From positions 1 through 64,000 of the forward strand of contig NZ_LFLU01000013.1 in NCBI RefSeq assembly GCF_001189965.1: DNA of 64,000 nt, in the 5' to 3' direction. Of the stretch, positions 55,045 through 63,286 are shown piece by piece. Source of the stretch: Herbaspirillum rhizosphaerae (GTDB taxonomy: Bacteria > Pseudomonadota > Gammaproteobacteria > Burkholderiales > Burkholderiaceae_D). Positions within the stretch are counted from its first letter, which is position 1; each line of letters starts with the position of its first letter. The translations under genes and the position numbers were made by a program. The notes below the pieces were generated by a model, which was not told the DNA's origin, made no database searches, and was given only the letters and a program-made list of their open reading frames with translations.

Positions 55045-58000
55045 ACAGTCCTCGCAGCAACGCGTGCCGCTTTTTGTTCGGGTGTCATTTGTTCTATTTC
55101 CAGCCAGCGGCGAGCGATGGCTTCGGTGATGCCCGGCTTGCTTTCGCCGCGCCGCACGTGGGCGCAGTATCCTGCCACGGTGGGGTTTTGCAGCAGATCG
55201 GGCGTCGCCGTGTTGAGACGGAAGCGTTCGCGCGTGGCTGCCGCGATTTGCGCTGCGCGCAGCGAATTGCCGCCCAGCGCAAAAAAGTCGTCGTGCACAC
55301 CGCATGCGGACAGGTCGAGGATCTGCTTCCACAACTGCGCCATGTAGCGCTCAAACTCACTTCCCGGCCGCCCTTGTTGCCGGAATCCACCGGCTATCCG
55401 GGTCAGTTGTTCGCGATCGATGCCGCCCGATTCGGTGCGCGGTATGTCGTCCACCGTCAGCACCGCAACCGGCAGGCTGCGGCCGAAGTGGTCGCGCAAC
55501 ATGACGGGGCCCTGCGCAGCGCCGCCTGTTTCAGTTTCAAGGACCAGCGCTTCATCCACTGCAATGGCCGCATCTTGCAAGCCCGCGTGGCGCGCATGCT
55601 GCAGGTCGAGACCGATCGCCAGCACCGGCCGGGAAACGGATAGCGCGATGTCGAAGCTGGCGACGGCATATTCCGGCTCCAGCGAAAAGTACCCGGCCGC
55701 TTCCACCGTCGATACCGGCGCGCCGTTCTTGCTGAGGCCGGTATGGCGCCAGGATGAAAATCCCAGGTAACGGCAGCGCGTATTGCCATTGCCGGACGCC
55801 GCCAGTTGTTCCGCCATCGCCGCCTGCCAGGCGTTCGCGGCGGCATAAGCAGAGTCCTGCCGGCCCGCAACCATGCCGGCAACGGAGCCGACCAGGACCA
55901 GCCAGGCATCGGGATGCGCTTCGGCCAACTCCTGCAAGGCAAGGCTGCCCGCGACTTTCGCATGCATCATCTGCGCCAGCGTTGCCGCCGTTTCACGCCC
56001 CAATTCGGTCTGGCGGCCCTCGCCTGCCAGATGCAAAATGCCGTCCAGTCCGCACGACCAACGCGCGCGCGCCTGCGCCACGGCGGCACGCAAGGCCGCA
56101 GCGTCGGCCAAGGCGGCCACATCGGCGCTGACGTACAGCACGCGGCCGCTACGCTCCAGCTCCTGCAGCGCCGTCGCGCGCGCGGCGTCAAGCTGTGCCA
56201 GCCCGGTACGGCCGACAATCAATAACTTTGCCTCGTGACGATCGAGCAGATGCCGCGCCAGCAACAGTCCGACGCCGCCGAGTCCGCCGCTGATCAGATA
56301 CAAGCCTCCGGAGCGCAATGCCGGGCGATCCGCCTTGGACAGCTCGACGTTGCGCCAGCGCCGCAGGTGGCGCACACCGTCGATGTAGGCCAGTTCGGTT
56401 TCGCGCAGGTCGTTTCGCGTATGGTTGCGCAGGTCGCCGAGTATCATGCCGGCGTCGCTGCCGAGGTCTTTGCCTGAAAACTGGATATGCACGCAATGCA
56501 CGCCATCGATTTCCGCAGCCGCCGTCCGCAAAAAAGCGGCCGCCGCAGCATGATCGGCGGCATGGGCAGCCTCAGCGCCTCCGCATACGATCAATCTTGC
56601 CGGCCGGTTACCGCGCGCGGTCGCCGCCAGCGCCTGGCATAAGGACAGCAACCGGGGCAAGCGCGCCCAGCCGGGCAATACCAGAATGACGTCGGGCAAT
56701 CCCTGCTGCGCCATCTGATTGAAAAGATGGCCCAGGAAAGACATCGGATCGACTGATTCTTCCAGCTCGAACTGCCGCCATTCGATATCGCCGGCTGCCT
56801 GCGCCAGAGCCGCCCGGATTGCGGCGTCGCCGGCGGTGGCATCTCCCAGTACGGCGATACTTTTCCCGTGCACGGATTCGCCTGCCGGGATAGCTAGCGG
56901 GCAAACTTTCCAGAACGGTTCTGAGAACCAGAGCGGGATCGTGCCGGCCGCCTCGAGCAGGCAGGCGGCGTGCTTGATCTCGGTATCGAACACACCGGCT
57001 TCCAGCTGACGCTTGAGCTCTATCCGCTGGACCTTGCCGGAATTGGTGCGCGGCAGGCGATCGGCCGGCACATGGATGAAATACGCCGGCATCAGCGACA
57101 GCTGCTTGCCCAGGCGCATGCGGATGTCTTGCATGACGCGCCTGAGAGCGTCGTCGTGCCCAGGGGACACATCGGCAACATGGAAAAACAAGGCCAACTG
57201 ATCCGTCCGCGCAGCCGGCGCACGCACACCGACCGCCGCAATGCTGATGCGCTCCACGCCCTTCGTCTGCGCCACGACCTCTTCAATTTCGCTGCTGTAG
57301 AAATTGGCGCCGTTGACGATGATCATTTCCTTGATGCGCCCGACCACGAAGAGCTCGTCATTGCGGATGATGCCCATGTCGCCGGTGCGGAACCAGTTGC
57401 CGTGCATCGCTTCGGCCGTCAGGTCCTCGCGCCCGAAATATCCCATGAACAGGGAGTCGCCGGACAGCTCGACGGCGCCGATGATGCCTTCCGGGACTAC
57501 TTCGCCATGCTGGTCGACGATACGATGCACGGCGCCGCAGATCGGCAGGCCGAGGGAAACCACTTCGCCGTTGCCCGGGGTCCACTGCGACATGCAGAAT
57601 GCGCTGACGGTTTCCGTCATGCCGAACGACGGCCAGATTGCGCCGGCGGGCAATTTGTTTTGTGCAAAACGTGCGGTAAAAGCCGTCAGCACGCTATCGG
57701 AAACGGCCTCGCCGCCGTTGACGATCATGCGCAGGCTCGACAGATCCCAGTCGCGCGCCGCACCGGGCGCGGAAGCCGCTTGCTGCAACAGCTCGAACGC
57801 AAAGTTGGGAGTCCAGATCATGCAGACCCGATGCCGGTGCGCCAGATCCAGCCAGCGTACGGGCGCCTCCAGCACCGTGGCGGTGTCGACCTGTATCTGG
57901 TTCATGCCGAGCACCAGCGGCAAGATCGACAAGAAACCCAGCCCCCCGACATGGTCGAGCGGCATCCAGTTCATGGTCGTTGCTCCCGGCGTCAACGCCG

Positions 58001-59075
58001 CGCCGCGCTCGGCTGTGCCGGCTATCATCGCCAGCACATTGGCCTGGCTCAGCATGACGCCCTTGGGAAGACCGGTGCTGCCCGAGGTCATGAACAGCAT
58101 GGACAAGGCATGCAGGTCGCTTGCCGGCGAAGGGATTGCGCTTTCGGCGCGGCAAAGTTCGGACGTATCCAGCAAGCTCATTCCACTCAGCGCATCCGCA
58201 TCCAGCGACGCCAGCGCCTGCAAACTGGCCGGATCGGCGGCGATGAACGGCCGTCCCAGCACTTCCCAGGAGTCGCGCAGGCGTTTGAGCGATGCGCCGC
58301 CTGCTGCCGCAGCGGCAACTTTGAACGGCGCCGGCACAATGGCCCCGAGTATGCAGGCCCAGAACAGCGGCAGCAGGCTGCGGCTGTCTGCAGAATCGAC
58401 AAGAACCACATCGCCGCTGCGAACGCCGCGTGCGCGCAAACCGCCCAATATCCGGCACGCCTGATCGAACAATTCTGTATAGCTGACCCGGATTTCGCTC
58501 ATGTCGGCGGCAACATGGACGATGCCGAGTTCGGGATGCTGCGCCGCGCGCACCAATGCTTCGGCCAGATTGGCGGGCAATTGTGGCTGTTGTGGCTGCG
58601 CAGGAAGCGATCTGAGGCGGGAAACCGCCGGCTTGTCGGCAGCGCCGTTCGCCGGCGCCCGGGAAAGCAGAGTTTCCTGCACGGTGGAAGTCAGCAAAGG
58701 ATAGTCCGGCAGGAGATCCGCCAGATGGATGCGCGTCCGCAACGGCGCAATCGGCCGATAGACCGCGGTCGGCGGCAACGAGGCCTGGCTCCAGGCCGGC
58801 AATGCGGCCAGGGCATTGTCATCCACGCCCCCGTCGGGCCGCAGCGGCAAAGCGTGCACGCGCACCAGCGCTACCGGCCCCGGATACCCCGAGTCCGCGA
58901 TGGCGGCGTCCAAAGCCTTGCGCTGACCGCCGACGACATAGGCGACCAGGCCAACAGCCGCCTCCCCCTTCGTCGCTGCAGCGACGAGATGGACGGCCGA
59001 GACCGCCGGCACTGCCAGCAGCCGTGTCCTGAACGCTGCGATGATAGTGTTCCCCGGCACAATACGTTCCAGCAT
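55041..59075 (-). CDS. Starter-unit protein AL-KR-ACP (acyl-AMP ligase, ketoreductase, carrier)
   Basis: Probably primes the hybrid line. The 1344-residue protein has a short N-terminal segment (1-95) resembling an isolated adenylation C-terminal subdomain (LRPDGGVDDNAL in place of PNGKVDRKAL). An acyl-AMP ligase follows (about 150-690; MTSGSTGLPKG 330, FGMTET 483, YRTGDM-like WFRTGDMG, SGKVQRIELK 681), then a KR (SGGLGGVG 931, Ser in GSVAG, Tyr in DSAYAAANAW 1075) and an ACP (ALGGNSL 1269). AL followed by KR before any extension suggests activation of a 2-keto or other oxo acid and its reduction on the enzyme, as in the PksJ starter of bacillaene; this is inference. ATG 59075 is chosen for its AGGGGGAG site; ATG 59093 is also possible. 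Confidence 0.9.
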   Translation of the reverse strand: MLERIVPGNTIIAAFRTRLLAVPAVSAVHLVAAATKGEAAVGLVAYVVGGQRKALDAAIADSGYPGPVALVRVHALPLRPDGGVDDNALAALPAWSQASLPPTAVYRPIAPLRTRIHLADLLPDYPLLTSTVQETLLSRAPANGAADKPAVSRLRSLPAQPQQPQLPANLAEALVRAAQHPELGIVHVAADMSEIRVSYTELFDQACRILGGLRARGVRSGDVVLVDSADSRSLLPLFWACILGAIVPAPFKVAAAAAGGASLKRLRDSWEVLGRPFIAADPASLQALASLDADALSGMSLLDTSELCRAESAIPSPASDLHALSMLFMTSGSTGLPKGVMLSQANVLAMIAGTAERGAALTPGATTMNWMPLDHVGGLGFLSILPLVLGMNQIQVDTATVLEAPVRWLDLAHRHRVCMIWTPNFAFELLQQAASAPGAARDWDLSSLRMIVNGGEAVSDSVLTAFTARFAQNKLPAGAIWPSFGMTETVSAFCMSQWTPGNGEVVSLGLPICGAVHRIVDQHGEVVPEGIIGAVELSGDSLFMGYFGREDLTAEAMHGNWFRTGDMGIIRNDELFVVGRIKEMIIVNGANFYSSEIEEVVAQTKGVERISIAAVGVRAPAARTDQLALFFHVADVSPGHDDALRRVMQDIRMRLGKQLSLMPAYFIHVPADRLPRTNSGKVQRIELKRQLEAGVFDTEIKHAACLLEAAGTIPLWFSEPFWKVCPLAIPAGESVHGKSIAVLGDATAGDAAIRAALAQAAGDIEWRQFELEESVDPMSFLGHLFNQMAQQGLPDVILVLPGWARLPRLLSLCQALAATARGNRPARLIVCGGAEAAHAADHAAAAAFLRTAAAEIDGVHCVHIQFSGKDLGSDAGMILGDLRNHTRNDLRETELAYIDGVRHLRRWRNVELSKADRPALRSGGLYLISGGLGGVGLLLARHLLDRHEAKLLIVGRTGLAQLDAARATALQELERSGRVLYVSADVAALADAAALRAAVAQARARWSCGLDGILHLAGEGRQTELGRETAATLAQMMHAKVAGSLALQELAEAHPDAWLVLVGSVAGMVAGRQDSAYAAANAWQAAMAEQLAASGNGNTRCRYLGFSSWRHTGLSKNGAPVSTVEAAGYFSLEPEYAVASFDIALSVSRPVLAIGLDLQHARHAGLQDAAIAVDEALVLETETGGAAQGPVMLRDHFGRSLPVAVLTVDDIPRTESGGIDREQLTRIAGGFRQQGRPGSEFERYMAQLWKQILDLSACGVHDDFFALGGNSLRAAQIAAATRERFRLNTATPDLLQNPTVAGYCAHVRRGESKPGITEAIARRWLEIEQMTPEQKAARVAARTV

Positions 59076-59732
59076 CCCGCTCCCCCTGAGCATTCCCGAC
59101 TTAACATCGGCAAGCTTGTTTATTCCGGCAAACTATCCGCTTAACAAGCAAAGCCCCATCCTGCAAGGGTGATTTGATGTTGCCCTTATTTTCTATGACT
59201 CAACGCACCGTCATCCCGCCCTCATTATGAGGCGTGCCGACGTCATTGAATGCTTAAGTTTATCCTCGTAAAAATGAGGATATTTTCTGCTCGCAATATT
59301 GCCACCGAATCGCACCAAGAGTTGACTTCTTGTCTCAATTTTTCAAAATATATCCTGATAAATCAGATGTTTCCTGCATGATGCACCGCAATAAATGCGT
59401 ATCTATTCGGAGGGACGTATCGCAGCAGATGAAGTGACGCAAAAAATGTTTTCACAAGGAAACTTCTACTGATTTCAGTTGGCATGCCTGCACCGTTGCA
59501 TCCTGTCGGGAGCGATCGGAAATGCCGGGTTCAATGTGTGCGGGATGCATAGCAAATGGCAGCGCCGGATGGCTTCTCAGTGCCTCAGTGGGCACGCCGC
59601 AGGAATTGGTTACATCAGTGGAAGCCCCTTCGCGACGTTCGGAGCGGCTCGAAACAGACTTTTCGGAGCCACGTGAGGTAGTGACTCAAGCCAATACACG
59701 ATTTGCATCACCGACTCCTTGCCTCTACGGAT
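59076..59732. promoter_or_regulatory. 657-bp gap upstream of the hybrid cluster, with three palindromes
   Basis: No convincing gene was found. The gap must carry the promoter of the 25-kb hybrid operon and the end of the DUF4157 transcript. Three inverted repeats stand out: CCTCATTATGAGG (59220-59232); TATCCTC-8 bp-GAGGATA (59261-59282); and CTGATAAATCAG (59355-59366). The first two share CCTC/GAGG half-sites and could bind one regulator. A TTGACT box (59322-59327) faces +, with only poor -10 sequences and no + gene after it. The stretch 59150-59450 is AT-rich; 59500-59680 is ordinary GC-rich sequence without a supported frame. Confidence 0.5.
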
Positions 59733-61373
59733 TCACTCATCATCCAACTCATCATCCAACTCACCATCATCCTTGCTATCCACCACCGGAGCCTCATCCT
59801 TGCTATCCAACTCCGGCGTCACTATTCTGCTAGCTAGTAACAGGGCTAATCTCCCCTTGTCTCCCTCCAGGTTTCTCTCTGTCATGTCCTTATCTCCCAG
59901 ATCTTCCGCCTCGTTACATTTCTCCAGAATATATGCAAGGTCTTCGACGCTCGATAATGCTTCTCCTGCTTCCTCCCATCGGATGTGAGCAGCCGCCAGC
60001 GCTTTCGATCTTGGCGAGTCCGCTCCATGGAACTTTACTTTTTCAGCTTCTGTTTGCGCGTATTCTTTCTTTTGGGGATCACCTGATTGAACTCCCAAAT
60101 TTGAGTGCATATCAGCAAATGAATCTTTGTTTGGCCACCTCTTAAAAAACAACTCTTTCAGCTCCTGCGGGAATCGAGGTTTTTTTATTGCAGCTTTGCA
60201 TTCCTCATAAATGAGGAGTAAATGAGCACGTGGAATTTTATGACCAACATGCGCGTTCCCCATAGCGCTCACTATTTTTTGGGCACGGGCATGCCACTGC
60301 GGAGGTGCATCGTGATTGGTCCGTGCTCTCTTTTTCTTCTGCTCCTCGCCAACCGGCGATGACGATGAGGATGACGATGAAAGCGTACCCGAAGATAGAG
60401 ATCTCTTACCTCTGTAGCCATGAGTATTAGAAATGACTGTCGAAGATGATGTGTCTTCAGTCCAACCGTCTCCCAATGTTCTAGAGGGCGCGGCAGGCTC
60501 ACTAGCGACTGGAAGCATAGAACGCGAGCTTGGTACTGACACAACTAAATTACCTGACTCCATAGATATTGCTCTATCTGTAGAAGATGCTCGAGCGACC
60601 GAGGAAGAGGAAGAACTGTGAATAGCAGCCGGCGCACTAGTGACTGGAAGTTGAGAACTCAAGCTTGGCGCTAATACAGATTCAGTTAGCTGATCTTCAT
60701 CTAACTGGCTTTGATCGTCAGGCTCTGTGGTAGAAATACTTATGCTGTTCTTAGCCTCTTTCCCCTTGCGCCTCCTGGATCGCCGGGAGCCAAAACTATT
60801 CCTATGCATTTTCTGTAAAACCAGATTTTCCTGGTACTCACCCGTCTCCGACGCCGCTCGCTGTACAGATGTTCCCATTGTCGTCACGGACATCGCCTTG
60901 AGTCCCATCGCATCAGCCTCTGCTTCAAGATGTCCGTCGTCGTTGACCTGCACGCCGGATTTCATCTGCAAGGTCGGCCTGACTCTGCCTTGCGCCTGCT
61001 GCACCACATGCCACGCTTCATGCGCCAAATGTTTTTCCTGACCGGGCGCGACATAGATATTGCTGCCTTGTGTATAGGCATGGGCATTGATGCGCGCCGG
61101 TTCTTGCGAGTTGTAGTGCACCTTGACGTTATCCATCGACATGCCTGATAACGCTTCAATGCCGCTCTTCAAAGTATCCGGCAGTCCGTTTTGGGATATC
61201 GCCTTGCGCTGCGTACTCACCACGCCGACCCGTGCGCTGTTGCTGCTCAATGCGGCAAACGGATGTCCGGGCGCACTTGTCGGATTGAACGGGGATTGCT
61301 GCGGCTCTGCGGCGCTGTGCGCTTGGTTGAGCCGTACTGCTTGTGCGGCATCCTGTTGTTGCGTCTGTTTCAT
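59733..61373 (-). CDS. DUF4157 (eCIS core domain) protein with variable C-terminus
   Basis: The 546-residue protein has an N-terminal DUF4157 domain (about 60-165: LPDTLKSGIEALSGMSMDN, VHYNS, ARINAHAYTQGSNIYVAPGQ, HEAWHVVQQ with a zinc-protease-like HEAWH at 118-122, GRVRPTLQMK, LEAEADAMG). This domain is common in cargo or effectors of extracellular contractile injection systems. A long Ser-rich low-complexity linker (about 235-345) leads to a C-terminal domain (about 350-510) of unknown function with GHKIPRAHL (377-385) and MHSNLGVQSG (422-431), a distant echo of His-Me-finger nucleases. The tail is acidic (ELDDELDDE). The DNA turns clearly AT-richer for the second half of the gene, as in exchangeable toxin tips. 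GGGAGA precedes the ATG. Confidence 0.82.
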   Translation of the reverse strand: MKQTQQQDAAQAVRLNQAHSAAEPQQSPFNPTSAPGHPFAALSSNSARVGVVSTQRKAISQNGLPDTLKSGIEALSGMSMDNVKVHYNSQEPARINAHAYTQGSNIYVAPGQEKHLAHEAWHVVQQAQGRVRPTLQMKSGVQVNDDGHLEAEADAMGLKAMSVTTMGTSVQRAASETGEYQENLVLQKMHRNSFGSRRSRRRKGKEAKNSISISTTEPDDQSQLDEDQLTESVLAPSLSSQLPVTSAPAAIHSSSSSSVARASSTDRAISMESGNLVVSVPSSRSMLPVASEPAAPSRTLGDGWTEDTSSSTVISNTHGYRGKRSLSSGTLSSSSSSSSPVGEEQKKKRARTNHDAPPQWHARAQKIVSAMGNAHVGHKIPRAHLLLIYEECKAAIKKPRFPQELKELFFKRWPNKDSFADMHSNLGVQSGDPQKKEYAQTEAEKVKFHGADSPRSKALAAAHIRWEEAGEALSSVEDLAYILEKCNEAEDLGDKDMTERNLEGDKGRLALLLASRIVTPELDSKDEAPVVDSKDDGELDDELDDE

Positions 61374-61437
61374 GTTCTCTCCCGCATTTCGCTGCGTCTC
61401 TGGTGCATGCCTGCGTCGTCGGCAATGCTCAGTCGCT

Positions 61438-63066
61438 TCATCCGGCTTGAACGCTCAGGCGGGGCTCAAGCCTGAGCTGCGTCGATTCTTGCCATGCCAG
61501 TGCCGGTTCGTAGTGCGGATCGATCCGCAATGCCGCGTCGATGCATTGTGCGCTGGCCGGCAACTGCGCCAGCTGGGCATGACACATCGCCAGGTTGTAC
61601 AAGGTGCCTGCATCGTCCCCGTATAAACGCAGCGAGTGTTCGAGATAGGTAATCGCTTCTGCATAATGGTCGATCTCGTACAGCAGGCTCGCCAGCGCAA
61701 AGGCCAGGTCGCGTTCTTCGCCCAGGGGGTAATAAACGTTCCAGACCGATTCAACCATACTGGCGATTTCATGCCTGAGCGGACCTTCCAACGTTGCCGC
61801 ATGCCGCATGAACGCCTCGTAGCATCCCCAGAAATTGGCGGCATCCCAGCCGCTCATGCGCAGATAAGCCAGCAGTTGCGCCAGCGACAGGTGTTCTGCA
61901 TTGCCCTGGATGAAACGCTTGAGGACAAAAAAATCATCCGGATTGATCCGGCACAGGTGATCTTCAAACGCTTGCCCGGTTTCCGCATACAGATGCAGGC
62001 TCGGCGTCGGCGCTGCCAGGCGTTCATCGAACAACATCACGCAAAATTGCAGGCTGTGTTGACGATGCGGCGGCATGAGGACGCGGCCACCCTGCTCCTG
62101 TACATAACGGCCGATCGCATGATAGTTGACCATCAGTGAAATGCTGCCGTGCGTGGCGATTTCCGGCGCGGAGGCTGCAGCGACATCCACTTCACGGCTG
62201 ATGCCCTTGTCGGCGGAGATCAGCAACAGGCGGTTGTTGCTGATGTGACGCAGATGGTCGAGATAGCGCAAGGCCTGCGTGGGCAAGAGAACATGCGCCG
62301 CCGGCACGGTTTGCCGGTAAAAATCCAGCAAGCGGTTCAGCGCCGGCTCGGCATAGTAGGCGCTACCTTGCACCGGCACATTGACAAAGTCGGCTTGCAC
62401 GCGCTCAAGCAAGCTGATGTCGTCAGGGTCGGATTCTGCGTTGGCGCTGTGCAGGCTGACCAGACTTTCGTAGAGCACGCCGTCTTCGACATAAAAAGCG
62501 TCCTGCTCAATGCTGTCGAACACATAGTTGGCCAGCACCACCAAGGGATTGCTGATTTGCCCTGCCGCCAACACCGTGCCTGAATGCAGCAGCATGATGT
62601 CTTTCTGCTGGCTCAGGTCTACCAGCGCAAAATCGAGCTGCCCCTGCGCCACAAACGCTTGCAGCGACGGATGCTGACGCCAGAACCGCAGATTTTTTTC
62701 TGAAAAATCACTCATGACGAACGTCACGCGCGTTTCGCTGTGCACCGATTGCGCCAGCATCGAAAAAAAATACGTCAGGAAGTGATAGGAAAATCGCCCC
62801 GAACCGGCGCCCAGTTCCAGCACATACAACGGCGCCTGCGGATCATGCGAGCCGTCGCGCAACACATCGCGCAGATAGCCGAATACCAGCTTGGCATACG
62901 CTTGCGCGATGAAGGTATTGCTGGTGACGTAATGCGGCACGATGCTCTGGCGCCAGGCATCGATGGTCTGTTCGCTGTAAAAACGCCGCTGCAGCCGCCA
63001 TAGCATCGACGACGACAGCCGCTGATTTTTTTCCAGCGCGAACCGGGGCGCTTCAGCTACCTTCAT
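61438..63066 (-). CDS. SAM-dependent methyltransferase-like protein with C-terminal TPRs
   Basis: A 542-residue protein. The SAM-binding motif VLELGAGSGRFSYHFL (82-97), followed by VMSDFSEKNL and LVVLANYVFDSIEQD, resembles the MidA/NDUFAF7 methyltransferase group. The C-terminal part (about 450-530) has tetratricopeptide-like helices (EAITYLEHSLRLYGDDAGTLYNLAMCH, CIDAALRIDPHYEPAL), suggesting a protein partner. The start overlaps the stop of the small coiled-coil gene (ATGA), and the DUF4157 gene follows after 64 bp, so these genes are likely one operon. The methyl acceptor is unknown; a target in the neighbouring fibre-like or effector protein is speculation. Confidence 0.8.
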   Translation of the reverse strand: MKVAEAPRFALEKNQRLSSSMLWRLQRRFYSEQTIDAWRQSIVPHYVTSNTFIAQAYAKLVFGYLRDVLRDGSHDPQAPLYVLELGAGSGRFSYHFLTYFFSMLAQSVHSETRVTFVMSDFSEKNLRFWRQHPSLQAFVAQGQLDFALVDLSQQKDIMLLHSGTVLAAGQISNPLVVLANYVFDSIEQDAFYVEDGVLYESLVSLHSANAESDPDDISLLERVQADFVNVPVQGSAYYAEPALNRLLDFYRQTVPAAHVLLPTQALRYLDHLRHISNNRLLLISADKGISREVDVAAASAPEIATHGSISLMVNYHAIGRYVQEQGGRVLMPPHRQHSLQFCVMLFDERLAAPTPSLHLYAETGQAFEDHLCRINPDDFFVLKRFIQGNAEHLSLAQLLAYLRMSGWDAANFWGCYEAFMRHAATLEGPLRHEIASMVESVWNVYYPLGEERDLAFALASLLYEIDHYAEAITYLEHSLRLYGDDAGTLYNLAMCHAQLAQLPASAQCIDAALRIDPHYEPALAWQESTQLRLEPRLSVQAG

Positions 63067-63278
63067 GCCTGGCGGTGCTGATCCAGATCGACCACCGTGT
63101 CCTGCGGGTCATCGGCAGGATCGGCCAACAGCTCTTGCAGGACCGTGATCGCGCCCTGGATGCGCAACATGGTTTCCTGCAACTCGTTTTGCTCCGATTG
63201 CAATTCGTTCAAGCGGGTTTTGCCTTTTTCGAATTCAGATTGCAATACGTCAAGGCGGGCTTGTAATTTGGTATTCAT
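63063..63278 (-). CDS. Small coiled-coil protein
   Basis: A 71-residue protein that is almost entirely a predicted coiled coil (LQARLDVLQSEFEKGKTRL, LQSEQNELQETMLRIQGAI) with an acidic tail (ADPADDPQDTVVDLDQHRQA). ATG 63278 is chosen because AGGAA lies 7 bp upstream; an earlier ATG (63296) would overlap the stop of the preceding gene. It is tightly packed between the repeat protein (8 bp) and the methyltransferase (4-bp overlap). No family was recognised; a chaperone or adaptor for the long repeat protein is possible. Confidence 0.72.
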   Translation of the reverse strand: MNTKLQARLDVLQSEFEKGKTRLNELQSEQNELQETMLRIQGAITVLQELLADPADDPQDTVVDLDQHRQA

Positions 63279-63286
63279 TTTTGTTC

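Noticed and set aside
59479-59833. Small + strand genes of about 65-103 codons in the gap beside the hybrid cluster
   Set aside because: No good ribosome site, cysteine- and Ser/His/Pro-biased composition, and mutually overlapping frames; nothing supports translation.
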